This document shows, piece by piece, positions 10,045 through 19,293 of a DNA stretch of 64,000 nucleotides; positions within the stretch are counted from its first letter, which is position 1, and each line of letters begins with the position of its first letter. The stretch spans positions 62,001 to 126,000 of the forward strand of contig NZ_WOTO01000003.1 in the NCBI RefSeq assembly GCF_010993775.1, written 5' to 3'. Position numbers and translations under genes: made by a program. Under the pieces are notes generated by a model. It worked only from the letters and a program-made list of their open reading frames with translations. It was not told the origin of the DNA and did no database searches. Origin of the DNA: Fodinicola feengrottensis (lineage in GTDB: Bacteria; Actinomycetota; Actinomycetes; Mycobacteriales; HKI-0501).

Positions 10045-10851
10045 CTAGCGTTGCGGAGGAAGCTCAAGCTGCACTTCCACCACCCAGTTGTGTTGGTCGT
10101 CGCCGGTCGCTTCGAGGAAGATCGACCGCCGGCGCTGCTCGCCGGTGTGGCCGTTGGCGTCGGCCCAGCGAGCGAGAGCCACGTTGGCGGCGCCGATGTC
10201 CTGCATCATCGGGCCGTGGTGGATGACTGACGCCACGTTGGCGGCGGGCAGATCGACCGAGGTCAGGCCCGGGGTTTCGGCCGGTGCGGCGAAACCCGTG
10301 TAAATGCGTACGGCGTCGGCTGCCGCTGGCACGTACCAACTGATCGGTGAAGTGCGGCTCCATCCAGCGGAGTTCATAAGATCGCACGCTTTGATGAACA
10401 GTTCTTCCACCGCGGCACCGAAATCTTCGTCGTCGGCGACGACGCTGGTGAGCGCGGCGAGCCGAATCGACTCAACCTGTTTGACCACGACCGGTGGGTC
10501 GGACCTACCCGTTTCCCTTTCGATCAGCGCAAGCCTGGCATCGATTTGGGCTATCCGGTGGCGCGCGTCCTGCGACTGCCGTTCGAAGTCCGCACGCCGC
10601 ATCCGAAGCATGCCGCGCAACTGCGCTGTGTCGAAGCCGTCGTGCAGCATTTCGCCGACCTGTTGGAGGGTGAATCCCAGCGTTTTGAGGGTGACGATCC
10701 GATGCAGATCGCCGAGCTGGTCCAAGTGATAGCGGCGACGACCAGTCCACTGGTCGACTTCCGCCGGCCGCAGCAGCCCCATCTCGTCGTAGTGCCGCAA
10801 CATCCGCAGCGACACTCCACCAAGGCGCCCGAAATCTCCAATGTTGATCAT
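10045..10851 (-). CDS. MerR-family regulator with GyrI-like effector domain
   Basis: Intact 268-residue protein. Residues 1-70 form the winged-helix MerR DNA-binding domain (MINIGDFGRLGGVSLRMLRHYDE, LLRPAEVDQWTGRRRY). Residues 75-110 form the dimerisation coiled coil. Residues 115-268 form a GyrI-like/SOUL-type small-molecule domain (VVVKQVESIRLA..., WYVPAAADAVRIYTGF). This architecture is typical of TipA/BmrR-like drug- or metabolite-sensing activators. There is no obvious target gene next to it. A perfect dyad just upstream of its start suggests autoregulation. Confidence 0.9.
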   Translation of the reverse strand: MINIGDFGRLGGVSLRMLRHYDEMGLLRPAEVDQWTGRRRYHLDQLGDLHRIVTLKTLGFTLQQVGEMLHDGFDTAQLRGMLRMRRADFERQSQDARHRIAQIDARLALIERETGRSDPPVVVKQVESIRLAALTSVVADDEDFGAAVEELFIKACDLMNSAGWSRTSPISWYVPAAADAVRIYTGFAAPAETPGLTSVDLPAANVASVIHHGPMMQDIGAANVALARWADANGHTGEQRRRSIFLEATGDDQHNWVVEVQLELPPQR

Positions 10852-10867
10852 GCCGTCACTGTCCTAC

Positions 10868-10882
10868 CTCACATCGTGTGAG
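10868..10882. promoter_or_regulatory. putative MerR self-operator
   Basis: CTCACA-TCG-TGTGAG is a perfect 6+3+6 dyad whose near edge is 17 bases upstream of the MerR start codon. MerR regulators bind short dyads of this kind inside their own promoters; assignment to this regulator is inference from position. Confidence 0.5.
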
Positions 10883-10898
10883 CTGCAAGCCGAAATCG

Positions 10899-11563
10899 TT
10901 ACGGCCGTGGTGGGATCAGGCGGTAGCCGCGGCGCAGTACGGTCTCGATGATCGGTGGGTCGTGTAGCTTGCGGCGAAGTTGGCCGATCAGCACCTGGAC
11001 GCGGTTCGGGTCCGGTTCGAGTTCGTCCCAGCACTGCTCCATCAGCACCCGAGTCGACACCGGCTCGGGTTGCTTGGTCATCAGCAGCTCCAGCACCGCG
11101 AACTGTGTTTTTTCGTCAGCGTCAGCAGCGTCCCGGCCCGCCGGACCTCCCGGCGGCCCGGGTCCAACTCCAGGTCACCGCATCGCAGCACCGGCGGCGG
11201 GCCCGGCACCACCTGCAGGCAGAGCCGCCGAACCCGCGCCTCCAGCACCGCCATCTCAAACGGCTTGGTCACGTAGTCGTCGCCGTACGCGAGTCCCTCC
11301 ACCAAATGCGGCACAGTGCTCAATCCGGTCAGGAACAACACCGGCACCGCCCACCCGGCGGCCCGCCGATCTCGTACGTACGACAGCGAGTCCCCGCCCG
11401 GCAGGCGCCGGTCGAAGACCGCGCAGTCGTACGAGTTGACCGCGAGCTCCACATCGGCATCGGGCAGGTCACCGACCGAGTCCACCGCGAACCCAGCACC
11501 GCGCAACGCGGTATGGACGGCGAAGCGCAAATCGCCGTCATCCTCCACCACGAGTACACGCAC
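10899..11563 (-). CDS. OmpR/PhoB-type response regulator (one frameshift)
   Basis: The GTG at 11563 gives MRVLVVEDDGDLRFAVH, the acidic pocket of a receiver domain. The phosphoacceptor Asp is in CAVFDRRLPGGDS and the conserved Lys in YVTKPFE. The frame changes near 11108, in a run of A/T after LTLTKK. The winged-helix output domain then continues as AVLELLMTKQPEPVSTRVLM...VQVLIGQLRRKL...VLRRGYRL. The corrected length is about 221 residues. No histidine kinase is adjacent, so the partner must be elsewhere. The gene diverges from the sialidase-like gene across a repeat-bearing spacer. Confidence 0.85.
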
Positions 11564-11593
11564 GGTTGTCAACAGTAGCGGAGAGCGAAACCC

Positions 11594-11658
11594 TCGCGAG
11601 GGTGACGTTCTGAGGTGACAAATAACGGCATACCGACCCCGAAACGTCACCCTCGCGA
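11594..11658. repeat. dispersed intergenic palindrome, copy A
   Basis: A perfect 16-bp inverted repeat (TCGCGAGGGTGACGTT at 11594-11609 and its complement at 11643-11658) surrounds a 33-base loop. The arms and much of the loop (GACAAA..CGGCAT..CCG) recur at 50456-50513. It lies about 80 bp upstream of the sialidase-like gene and 30 bp upstream of the divergent response regulator. It could be an operator, a terminator or a mobile repeat. Confidence 0.7.
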
Positions 11659-11737
11659 AAGGCCGCATGTAGCGCTACAGTGCTGGTCGAGGGAAGGTGG
11701 CTGCGGTGGTGGCCGACGTTTGTTCTGCGCCCTGGGG

Positions 11738-14016
11738 ATGGTGTTGGCCGCTGCGGTGCTGGTGCCGGTGGCCGCGTTCGGGTCGCCAGCGAGCTACACC
11801 TTCGAGGGGGACGCGGTTGGCAGTGTGTGCCGGCGGGGTGTGTGACGCCGACGGGGCGGGCTGGGGCGGTGGTCAGTGACCAGCGGGCGTACGCGGGAAG
11901 TCGCTCATTGCTGGTGGATGATCAGACTTCGACGGCGATGACCGCGATAGCCTGCGGTTCAGCCAGTGCGGCCGGTGCCGACCTCGCTTTCGCCGCGTTT
12001 CCCGATCACAGCGCCAACGGTTTCCTGATCGACATTCTCGGCACCACCGCGACGAGCGGGACGACACCGGTCTTTCATCTGCTGGCTTCCGCGGACGGAT
12101 CGATGAGTTGGTACGACGGCTCGAAATGGAACTCGTTCGCGGCGGCCGGATCGTTGCCGCAGAACCAGTGGAGCACGGTGGAGATCGCCGTTCCGTCGAA
12201 CTATGGCGGGATGTCCGTGTCGGTCGGTGGGCATGACGTTGGTACGGGTGGAAGGTGGGGGACGGCAAGCATTACCGGCATCACCGGATTCGGCTTCGCC
12301 AGCACGGGTACGGTCCCCACTGGCGACCGAGTCTTCTTTGACAACGTCACTTTCGGTGCGGTGCCGTCGATCCAGACTTTCGAGACGGACACCGCCGGCG
12401 CGGTGCCGACCGGATGTGTCACACCGGCAGGGAAAACGCCCGCGACGGTCAGCGCTCAGCGGGGATATAACAGCAATAGGTCGCTGCTGATCAACGACCA
12501 GTCCACCAGCGCGATCGTCCAGGTCGGCTGTGACCGGCCAGTGCAGCAGGGTGGGGACTTGAAGTTCATGGCCTACCCGGCCGCGCTGGCGAACGGATTC
12601 CTTATCGACTTCAACGGCACCGTCCGCGGCTTTTCGGACGTACGAACAGTTTTCCACCTCGCGGTCACCAGTGCCGGCGGCATCAACTGGTACGACGGTG
12701 GGACCTGGGATGCCGGTGCCGTCGCGCCGGCCGGGACCGTACCGATGGCGACTTGGTCCAGCTTCGAGATTTCGGTGCCGACAGACCAAAGTGTGGCATA
12801 TGTCTCGGTCAACGGACAGTATGTCGGAGCCGGCGGGCCCTGGGGCGTACGCGAGGTGACGAGCATTGTCGGGTACGGTTTCGCCAGCAACGGCACGCCG
12901 ACCACCGGGGACACGGTTTTCCTTGACAACGTGGGGCTTGGCGCGGCGGACGACGCCGTGCCACCGGCGGCGCACGGCCGGTTCGACATTTCGCCGCTGG
13001 TGCTCATCGACCAGCGCAGCACTCCAGTGCAAATGCCCAACACAGCAGTTGTCGTCGGCCAGCGGGTGCTGCTGAGCTATCCCGCGCACACCGACAGCAG
13101 TGCCACCAGCGGCAACGAGTACGCGTACTCGGACAATGGCGGTGCGAGTTGGGTGCACGCGCAGGCCAGCAACCCGATGCCGAATGAAGCGTCCTATAGC
13201 ATGACCAGGCTCGGCAATGGAAATCTGCTGGCGGTCAACTATCACACGTACATGCTCGCCGGAAACAAAAGCGCGTCGGTCGACAGCGCGATTTCCACGG
13301 ACAATGGCATGACGTGGACCAAACGTACCGGCACGATGACAACGACACAGGAAATGCGGCCGATTTCCTCGGCCACCGATCGACCCGGCTCGGCGCAGGG
13401 TGGATTCGTGCTGGTGCACAGCGCGCTGCAAAACTCGGACGGCAGCCTTTTCCAGTCCGCGTACGGATATTACCAAGACGACCCGAAATACCGTGAGCTG
13501 TTGCTGGTCTCCACCGACGGCGGGCTCAACTGGACCGTACGGGCGACGGTGGGATTCAATCCGACGCTGACCAGTGATGGCCGGTACGAGGGATTCTGCG
13601 AGGGCGCCTTCGCGCGGGCCGCGGACGGTTCGCTCTTCACCGCGATGCGGATCGGCGGTTATCTGCCGATGTACGCGTCAAGATCGACCGACAACGGTGT
13701 CACCTGGTCGACGCCGACACCGTTGCTCAACGGACCGGGGGAGTCGACTTTCAGTGTCTTCCCGACGATCGTGAACACCGCCGGCAACACTTTCGTGATG
13801 GTGACCGGACGTCCGGGTTTGTCTCTGCTGGTTTCCGATGACGGCGGGCTTTCGTGGTCCAGATCGGTGGCCGCGGACTACCAGGACTCGGCGAACGGGA
13901 CATTGGTCGTGCTCGACCCGGCACATCTGCTGCTTTTCGGGGACCGCGGCGCGAACTGGTCCTCGCCGACCCCTTCGCCTTATCAGGTGTGGTCGCGGCA
14001 GGTGTCGCTCAGCTGA
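11738..14016 (+). CDS. secreted sialidase-like exoprotein with two N-terminal lectin-like repeats (one frameshift)
   Basis: ATG 11738 gives a signal peptide (MVLAAAVLVPVAAFGSPA); a start slightly upstream is possible. A two-base TG duplication near 11822 breaks the frame. Removing it gives VGSVPAGCVTPTG. Two homologous repeats of about 180 residues follow (both with VPxGCVTPxG, RSLL..DQ.TSA, NGFLID, WYDG, VFFDNV). Then comes a six-bladed-type propeller with five Asp-boxes (SDNGGASW, STDNGMTW, STDGGLNW, STDNGVTW, SDDGGLSW). The repeats resemble concanavalin-like carbohydrate-binding domains, and the propeller is of the sialidase/BNR superfamily. True sialidase activity cannot be claimed: the Arg triad was not verified. 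Confidence 0.8.
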
Positions 14017-14263
14017 CCGGGTCGAGGTCGTACGCCTCGTCGCCGACCCAGATGCGCAGACCGTCGGCGTCGTCGGTGATCGCACCGTCCTCTTCCTCGC
14101 CGAGTTCGCGGGAGGCGCCGAGAGCCGCTTCGCTCAGCTCGATCCAGCCGTCGCCGGCATCGTGCGGCCGGTATTCGGAGGCGAGCCAGTGCGTGCGGCT
14201 CTCGGTGGCGAGGATGGCCGCGTTCTCGACCCCGACCTGCGCCCTGAACGTCCGGTTCCGCAT
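14009..14263 (-). CDS. small acidic protein of unknown function
   Basis: 84 residues starting MRNRTFRAQVGVENAAILATE, with a good RBS (GGAGG) eight bases before the ATG. It is rich in Asp/Glu toward the C-terminus (ELGEEEDGAITDDADGL) and has no signal or membrane segment. It overlaps the sialidase-like gene tail-to-tail by eight bases and diverges from the methyltransferase. I do not recognise the family. Codon use and the RBS support it being real. Confidence 0.6.
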   Translation of the reverse strand: MRNRTFRAQVGVENAAILATESRTHWLASEYRPHDAGDGWIELSEAALGASRELGEEEDGAITDDADGLRIWVGDEAYDLDPVS

Positions 14264-14350
14264 GGCGACCTCCGAGGAGATTGTCGTCGCGGCGATGGTC
14301 GGCTGTCCACGGTCGGCGCCGGATCCTCTCCGTTCCGATAGGTTGGCCAG

Positions 14351-14954
14351 ATGGGTGACATCGCGGCCACACGGGCGTTTTTCGGGCCACGCGCGGCCGG
14401 GTGGGAGGACAAGTTTCCCGAGGATGGGCCGGCCTACCAGCGAGCGGTCGACGAGCTCTCGCGGTGCCGGTCGCCGGGGCCGTGCTCGATGCCGCCTGCG
14501 GCACCGGCCGGGCCATCGAGCCGTTGCGGGCGGCGGTCGGACCGGCCGGCACGGTGATCGCCGTCGACGTGACCGTCGAGATGCTGACGGAGGCCGCTCG
14601 GCGCGGCCGCGGTGGGCTCGTACTGGCCGACGCGACTCGGCTGCCGCTGCGGGACGCCTCGCTGGACGCGGTCTTCGCGGCCGGACTGCTGCCGCATTTG
14701 CGGGACACCGGGGTGGTCTGTCCGAGCTGGCCAGGGTGGCTCGTACGGGCGCCCGGCTGGCTCTTTTCCACCCGGTCGGTCGCGCTGCCCTCGCCCGCAA
14801 ACACGGCCACGAACTGGCCGCCGACGACATCCGTGCCGAACCGCGTATTCGGGCCGCGCTGGCCGCCACCGGCTGGCGATGCGAGTCCGTCGACGACGCC
14901 GATGAACGCTATCTTGTCCTTGCCGTACGGGAAAAGATCAAGCCAACGATTTGA
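14351..14954 (+). CDS. class I SAM-dependent methyltransferase (two frameshifts)
   Basis: ATG 14351 gives MGDIAATRAFFGPRAAGWEDKF, the usual opening of this group. The frame changes near 14462 to expose motif I (GAVLDAACGTGRAIEPL), the acidic loop (VIAVDVTVEML) and LADATRLPLRDASLDAVFA. It changes again near 14712 to LSELARVARTGARLALFHP and the C-terminal strands. The corrected length is about 200 residues, typical of UbiE/COQ5-like small-molecule methyltransferases. The substrate is unknown. It overlaps the tpx gene tail-to-tail. Confidence 0.8.
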
Positions 14955-15462
14955 TGACGGCCTCCGCCGCCGAATAGTTCGGCTCGCGCATCTGGTCGGG
15001 CACATATTCAGCGTACGCGATGCGGTCCTCGCGATCGATCACGAAAACGGCCCGCTGCAGCAGCCGCCATTGTTTGAGGAGCACGCCGTAGTCGACGCCG
15101 AAGCGTTCGTCGCGATGAGCGGACAGGAACTGGTGGCCGGCGTGTGTCTCGGTCCGCCAGCGATCCAGCGCGAACGGCAGGTCCATGCTCACCGTGGACA
15201 TCCTGATGGCCGAGTCCTCGGAGAAAAGCCGCTCATCCCAGGTCCGGGTCTCCAGCGAGCAGACCGGCGTGTCGATCGAGTTGATCACGTTGAGCAGCCG
15301 TACGGCGCCGGCCGAGTCGCTCAGCCGCACCGGGATCACCGCGCCATCGGACGCCAGCCAGTCCAGCTCGAACGCCGGGGCCGGCGCCCCCACGACCAGC
15401 TTACGACCCACCACGGTGAGCTGTTCGTCCAGCTCGAACGCCTCTCCGGTCCGTTCGTCCAT
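14938..15462 (-). CDS. tpx: Tpx-type thiol peroxidase with a single cysteine
   Basis: Intact 174-residue peroxiredoxin. The atypical 2-Cys Tpx signature is clear: LNVINSIDTPVCSLETRTWDE, with the peroxidatic Cys in DTPVC and the helper Thr and Arg around it. Also present are MSTVSMDLPFALDRW and the C-terminal FVIDREDRIAYAEY. Classical Tpx proteins form a disulfide with a resolving Cys shortly after the DLPFA motif. Here that region reads RWRTETHAGH and no other Cys exists in the protein, so it must work in one-Cys mode or use an external thiol. It lies 43 bases downstream of the short rho gene on the same strand. Confidence 0.9.
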   Translation of the reverse strand: MDERTGEAFELDEQLTVVGRKLVVGAPAPAFELDWLASDGAVIPVRLSDSAGAVRLLNVINSIDTPVCSLETRTWDERLFSEDSAIRMSTVSMDLPFALDRWRTETHAGHQFLSAHRDERFGVDYGVLLKQWRLLQRAVFVIDREDRIAYAEYVPDQMREPNYSAAEAVIKSLA

Positions 15463-15505
15463 GGCCTCGACCGTACACAGCCCCGGGTGCCCCTTAAGGC
15501 AGGGT

Positions 15506-16610
15506 CTAAGCGGCGAGACGGGTGGTGGCGCTGATGCGCATGAGGAACTCGGCGTTGGACTGGTTTTTGCGGAGTTGGTCGAGCAGCTGCTCGATGGCGT
15601 GCTGGCTGTCGCGGGTCTGCAGGAGCCGGCGGAGTTCCTGGACCAGGACCAACTCCTGCGGCGACAGCAGAAGCTCCTCGCGACGGGTGCTGGACGGTGT
15701 CACGTCGACGGACGGCCGGGAAGGTCCGGTGTTCGGCGATCTTGCGGTCCAGTTTCAGCTCGGCGTTGCCGGTGCTTTTGAGTTCCTCGAAGAAAAGGGT
15801 GTCGGCGGCCGAGCTGGTCTCGACCATCGCGGTGGCCACGATGGTCAGCGAGCCGCCACCTTCGATGTTGCGGGCGGCGCCGAGGATGCGCTTGACCGGG
15901 TGCAGCGCGGCCGCGTCCACGCCACCGGACAGCACACGGCCGGACGGGCGGGCCGCGAGGTTGTACGCGCGACCGAGCCGGGTGATCGAGTCGAGCAGCA
16001 GCACCACGTCCTGGCCCATCTCGACCAGCCGTTTGGCCCGCTCGACCGCCAGTTCGGCGACCGCGGTGTGCTCGGCCGGCGGCCGGTCGAACGTGGACGA
16101 GATGACCTCGCCGCGTACCGACCGCTGCATGTCGGTGACCTCTTCGGGGCGCTCGTCCACCAGCAACACCATCAAGGTGCATTCCGGGTGGTTGGTGGCG
16201 ACGCCTTCGGCGATCGCCTGCAACACGGACGTTTTCCCGGCTTTGGGCGGCGAAACGATCAGAGCGCGCTGGCCCTTGCCGATCGGCATCACCAGGTCGA
16301 TAACCCGTGCGGTCAGCTTTTTCGGGGTGGTTTCCAGCAACAGGCGCTGGTCCGGGTGCAACGGCACCAGCGACTGGAATTCCTGCCGTCGCTGGAAAGA
16401 CTCCGGTGGTTGGCCGTTGACGCTGGCCAGCGTGGCCAATTTCGCGTCCGGCTCGGACGGAACGCCGGTGACCAGGTCACCACTGCGGAGATTGTGCTTG
16501 CGTACCAAGGCCATTGGCACATGTACGTCGTCGGGGCCGGCCAGGTAGCCGGCAGTGCGGATGAAAGCGGATTTTTCTCGTACGTCGAGAATGCCACTGA
16601 CGGTTTTCAT
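15506..16610 (-). CDS. rho: short transcription termination factor Rho (one frameshift)
   Basis: The start is supported by AAGGAG before ATG 16610. The protein opens directly in the RNA-binding cold-shock-like domain (SGILDVREKSAFIRTAGYLAGPDDVHV). It continues through Walker A (SPPKAGKTSVL), DERPEEVTDM, Walker B (VLLLDSITRLGRAYN) and the R-loop (ILGAARNIEGGGSLTI). A frameshift near 15705 leads to RREELLLSPQELVLVQELRRLL, the normal C-terminus. At about 368 residues it lacks the helical Rho_N domain and the long basic insertion usual in actinobacterial Rho, which is commonly above 550 residues. It is probably a second, shortened paralogue. Confidence 0.85.
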
Positions 16611-16874
16611 GAGATTTCTCCTTGCGAGAGCGGAAAGACTGGGATCGAGCCCAGGAAAAGGTCGCCGCTGTCACGGGCGGTGGGAATCAGATCCGCGAGC
16701 GCAAACCTGATGACTGGACTCTAACCGCTTCCTGGGGCGGCGCTTCGCCGTCATCCACAGGAGCTGTTGAACGCACCATAGCTTGTCCACAAGGCACCGG
16801 CAAGCACCTTGTTAGCCATGTCGCTTCTGACGGGTTCAACACCGCCATCCGTACGCCTATTCCGCCGGGCATAT

Positions 16875-16917
16875 AAAAAAGGCCCGGCCGGCAGAGTGGA
16901 ATCCGCCGGCCGGGCCG
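16875..16917 (-). terminator. intrinsic terminator of the secreted hydrolase gene
   Basis: A 12-bp perfect GC stem (16881-16892 with 16905-16916) with a 12-base loop is followed on the minus strand by six T and then ATAT. It lies about 30 bases past the stop of the gene ending at 16948. Confidence 0.85.
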
Positions 16918-16947
16918 TACTAGCAGGGTCGTACTAGCGCCGAAAAA

Positions 16948-18552
16948 CTAGCCGCGGAACTTGCCCGGCAGTGTGCCGGCAGCCTTCGCGGTGGTGCCGG
17001 GAGCCGCCTTCGCCGCGTTGGCGGTCGGCGCGGTGGGCACTGGGCGGGGCAGGTACGGGCAGGTGGCGTCGGCGCCGCCGCCGGCCTTGCGCTTGGGCAG
17101 CTTGCCGGTGGCCAGGTAGTCGGCGACCTGGTTGTCGACGCATGCCACACCGGACAGTGAAGCGGCGTGCGTGGTGCCGCCGGGGCTCGCGATCAGGGAC
17201 GCGTTCGGGAAGAGTTTGCGCACCTCAAGGGTGCCCTCGTAGGGCGTGGCCGCGTCGAGGGTCTCGTCCAGCAGCAGGATCGGCGCGACGGTCTTGCCGG
17301 TCACGGTCACCGGCTTGCCGGCCTTCGCCGGCCAGTAGAGGCACGGCGCGTTGAACCAGGCGTTGCCCCAGGTCTCGAAGGGCGCCTGCGCGTACGTCCG
17401 CCAGTTGTCGATCCGCCACTTGTTCCAGCTCTGCGGCCACTGGATGTCGGTGCACTGCACCGCGTTGTAGACCGCGAACCCGTTGTCGGCGTTCGGCACG
17501 GTCGGGTCGCCGTAGAGGTCCAGCAGCGGCTGCGCGTCCTGTTTGTGCACCCAGCCGGCGAAGGCGTTGGCCATGTCGACCCAGCCGTAAATGTAGTAGC
17601 CGGCCTGCAGGAAGACGTCGACCCACTCGTCCTGGCCGATCTTGCCGGCCGCCGGCTTCTTTGCCAGCAGCGCCTTTTGCCGGTACCACTGGGCTTCGAC
17701 GGCCCGCTCGGTCTTGCCGAGGTGGTAGATGTTGTCGTACTGAGCGACCCAGCCGAACCAGATCTTGATGTTCCGCTCGAAGGCGATGTCCTGGTCGAGG
17801 TTCGCCTGGTACCAGATGTTGCGCGGGTCGACGTTGCTGTCCAGCACCGCCCGGCGGACCCGGGACGGGAACAGCGTCGCGTAGACCTGACCGAGGTAGG
17901 TGCCGTACGAGAAGCCGTAGTAGTTGATCTGGCTCGCGCCAAGCGCGGCCCGGATCGAGTCCATGTCACGGGCCGAGTCGGTGGTCTTCAGGTGATCCAG
18001 CAGCGCGCCGCCGTTCTTGGCACAGGCCTGCGCGTACGCCTTGGACTTGGCCAGCCAGATCTTCTCCAGCGCGAGCGAGGTGGGCTCGTACTGCGGGCGG
18101 TTGAAGCCGGCGTAGTCGGAGATGCAGGTCAGCGCCGGCTTGCTGGAGCCAACCCCGCGCGGGTCGAAGCCGATCCAGTCGTACGCGTCGCCGACGTGGT
18201 TGGGCACCGAGGCGCCGAGGGTGGACAGGGTCAGGCCGGATCCACCCGGGCCGCCCGGGTTGGTCAGCATGATGCCCTGGTATTTCGCGTCGGGGACCTT
18301 GTGCTTGATGCGCGAGACCGCCAGCGAGATCTTCGTGCCGGACGGCTTGCTGTAGTCCAGCGGCACCTGCAGGAAGCCGCACTGTCCGCCGGCCTGCTGC
18401 AGGCGGGTCGAGTCGCATGTGCCCCAGGTGATGCTGGCGGCGGCGGTGCTGGTGGTGGTGGGCGCCGCGGTGGCGGCCGCCCCGGGTATCCCGGAGACGA
18501 GCGTCGCACCGCCGGCGACCGCGGTCACGGCCGCGACTAACAGTTTTCTCAC
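16948..18552 (-). CDS. secreted S33 peptidase/alpha-beta hydrolase (TAP type)
   Basis: Intact 534-residue protein. Residues 1-30 are a Sec signal (MRKLLVAAVTAVAGG...AAATA). An N-terminal strand WGTCD..QCGFLQVPLDYSKP and the oxyanion loop NPGGPGGSG are the hallmarks of tripeptidyl aminopeptidase/SlpD hydrolases. The nucleophile Ser is in GFSYGTYLG, the acid is in LLDETLDAATPYEG, and the His is in SPGGTTHAAS. The C-terminal 60 residues are a TAP-like domain with a Pro/Ala-rich end. It probably removes tripeptides from exported proteins. A well-formed terminator follows. Confidence 0.9.
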   Translation of the reverse strand: MRKLLVAAVTAVAGGATLVSGIPGAAATAAPTTTSTAAASITWGTCDSTRLQQAGGQCGFLQVPLDYSKPSGTKISLAVSRIKHKVPDAKYQGIMLTNPGGPGGSGLTLSTLGASVPNHVGDAYDWIGFDPRGVGSSKPALTCISDYAGFNRPQYEPTSLALEKIWLAKSKAYAQACAKNGGALLDHLKTTDSARDMDSIRAALGASQINYYGFSYGTYLGQVYATLFPSRVRRAVLDSNVDPRNIWYQANLDQDIAFERNIKIWFGWVAQYDNIYHLGKTERAVEAQWYRQKALLAKKPAAGKIGQDEWVDVFLQAGYYIYGWVDMANAFAGWVHKQDAQPLLDLYGDPTVPNADNGFAVYNAVQCTDIQWPQSWNKWRIDNWRTYAQAPFETWGNAWFNAPCLYWPAKAGKPVTVTGKTVAPILLLDETLDAATPYEGTLEVRKLFPNASLIASPGGTTHAASLSGVACVDNQVADYLATGKLPKRKAGGGADATCPYLPRPVPTAPTANAAKAAPGTTAKAAGTLPGKFRG

Positions 18553-18783
18553 TCAAAACCCCTTTGCCGAAAAAATGTCCCGCGTGGACCGGTGAACGGC
18601 GTCATTCACGCAGGGGCGGGGGTGATTTTTCGCGTCGCGGGGCCCGATGGGGAGACGCCACCCATACCGTTATCAAACTGTGATGGGGGCTTCAGGTTCT
18701 GTTTATGGGATGTCGGCGTTCGCCTGCCGAGGGGCAAATGTGCTGTTCAGGGTTGGTGCTTGCGGAGGCCGACAGGGCAGCGG

Positions 18784-19182
18784 TCAAGCAAGCAACGCTG
18801 CCCGGAAGTCGTCCGGGACCGGCTTTTTGGCGTATTGCTCGGTGTCGACCGTGACGTACACATTGCGGGCCTCGCAGGCCAGCCGGTCGCCCACTCGGGC
18901 CTGGAAGTCCAGCTGGAAGCTGGTGTTCCCGACCTTCCCAGTGGTGACCGCGACCACCAGCGGGTCGCGCCACCGGACGCTGGACCGGTAGTCCAGGTCG
19001 CTGTGCACCAGCTGGATGTCGGTGCCGCTGGCGATCAAGTCGTGGTAGGCGACGCCTCGATACCCGAAATACTCGTACGAGGCTTCGTCGAAATAGCCGA
19101 GATACCACATGTTGAAGACCACGTTCTGGGCGTCGACCTCCAGATAGCGCACCCGTGCCGGGAAAAGGAACTCGTCAGCCAT
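18784..19182 (-). CDS. hotdog-fold acyl-CoA thioesterase
   Basis: 132 residues starting MADEFLFPARVRYLEVDAQN. The hotdog signature of the 4-hydroxybenzoyl-CoA thioesterase/YbgC group is visible as VRYLEVDAQNVVFNMWYLGYFDEASYEYF: the conserved Asp is present and the residue often His reads as Val. The pattern IQLVHSDLDYRSSVRWRDPLVV is also typical. A start further upstream in the same frame would read through a non-conserved Arg-rich region, so ATG 19182 is preferred. It diverges from the APH-fold kinase gene. The acyl substrate is unknown. Confidence 0.85.
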   Translation of the reverse strand: MADEFLFPARVRYLEVDAQNVVFNMWYLGYFDEASYEYFGYRGVAYHDLIASGTDIQLVHSDLDYRSSVRWRDPLVVAVTTGKVGNTSFQLDFQARVGDRLACEARNVYVTVDTEQYAKKPVPDDFRAALLA

Positions 19183-19293
19183 CCGGATATCGTACGGGCG
19201 GCGGCGAAGGGCAGGCGACCTGCCGGCGAAGATCCGTGTCACACCTGATGAATTCGGTCCGGAACCCGGAGTTCTTCTGGCAAACTCCCGAAC

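Noticed and set aside
16611..16874. Possible RNA element or tRNA upstream of the short rho gene
   Set aside because: No cloverleaf or known riboswitch core could be drawn; a leader involved in Rho autoregulation is possible but unsupported.
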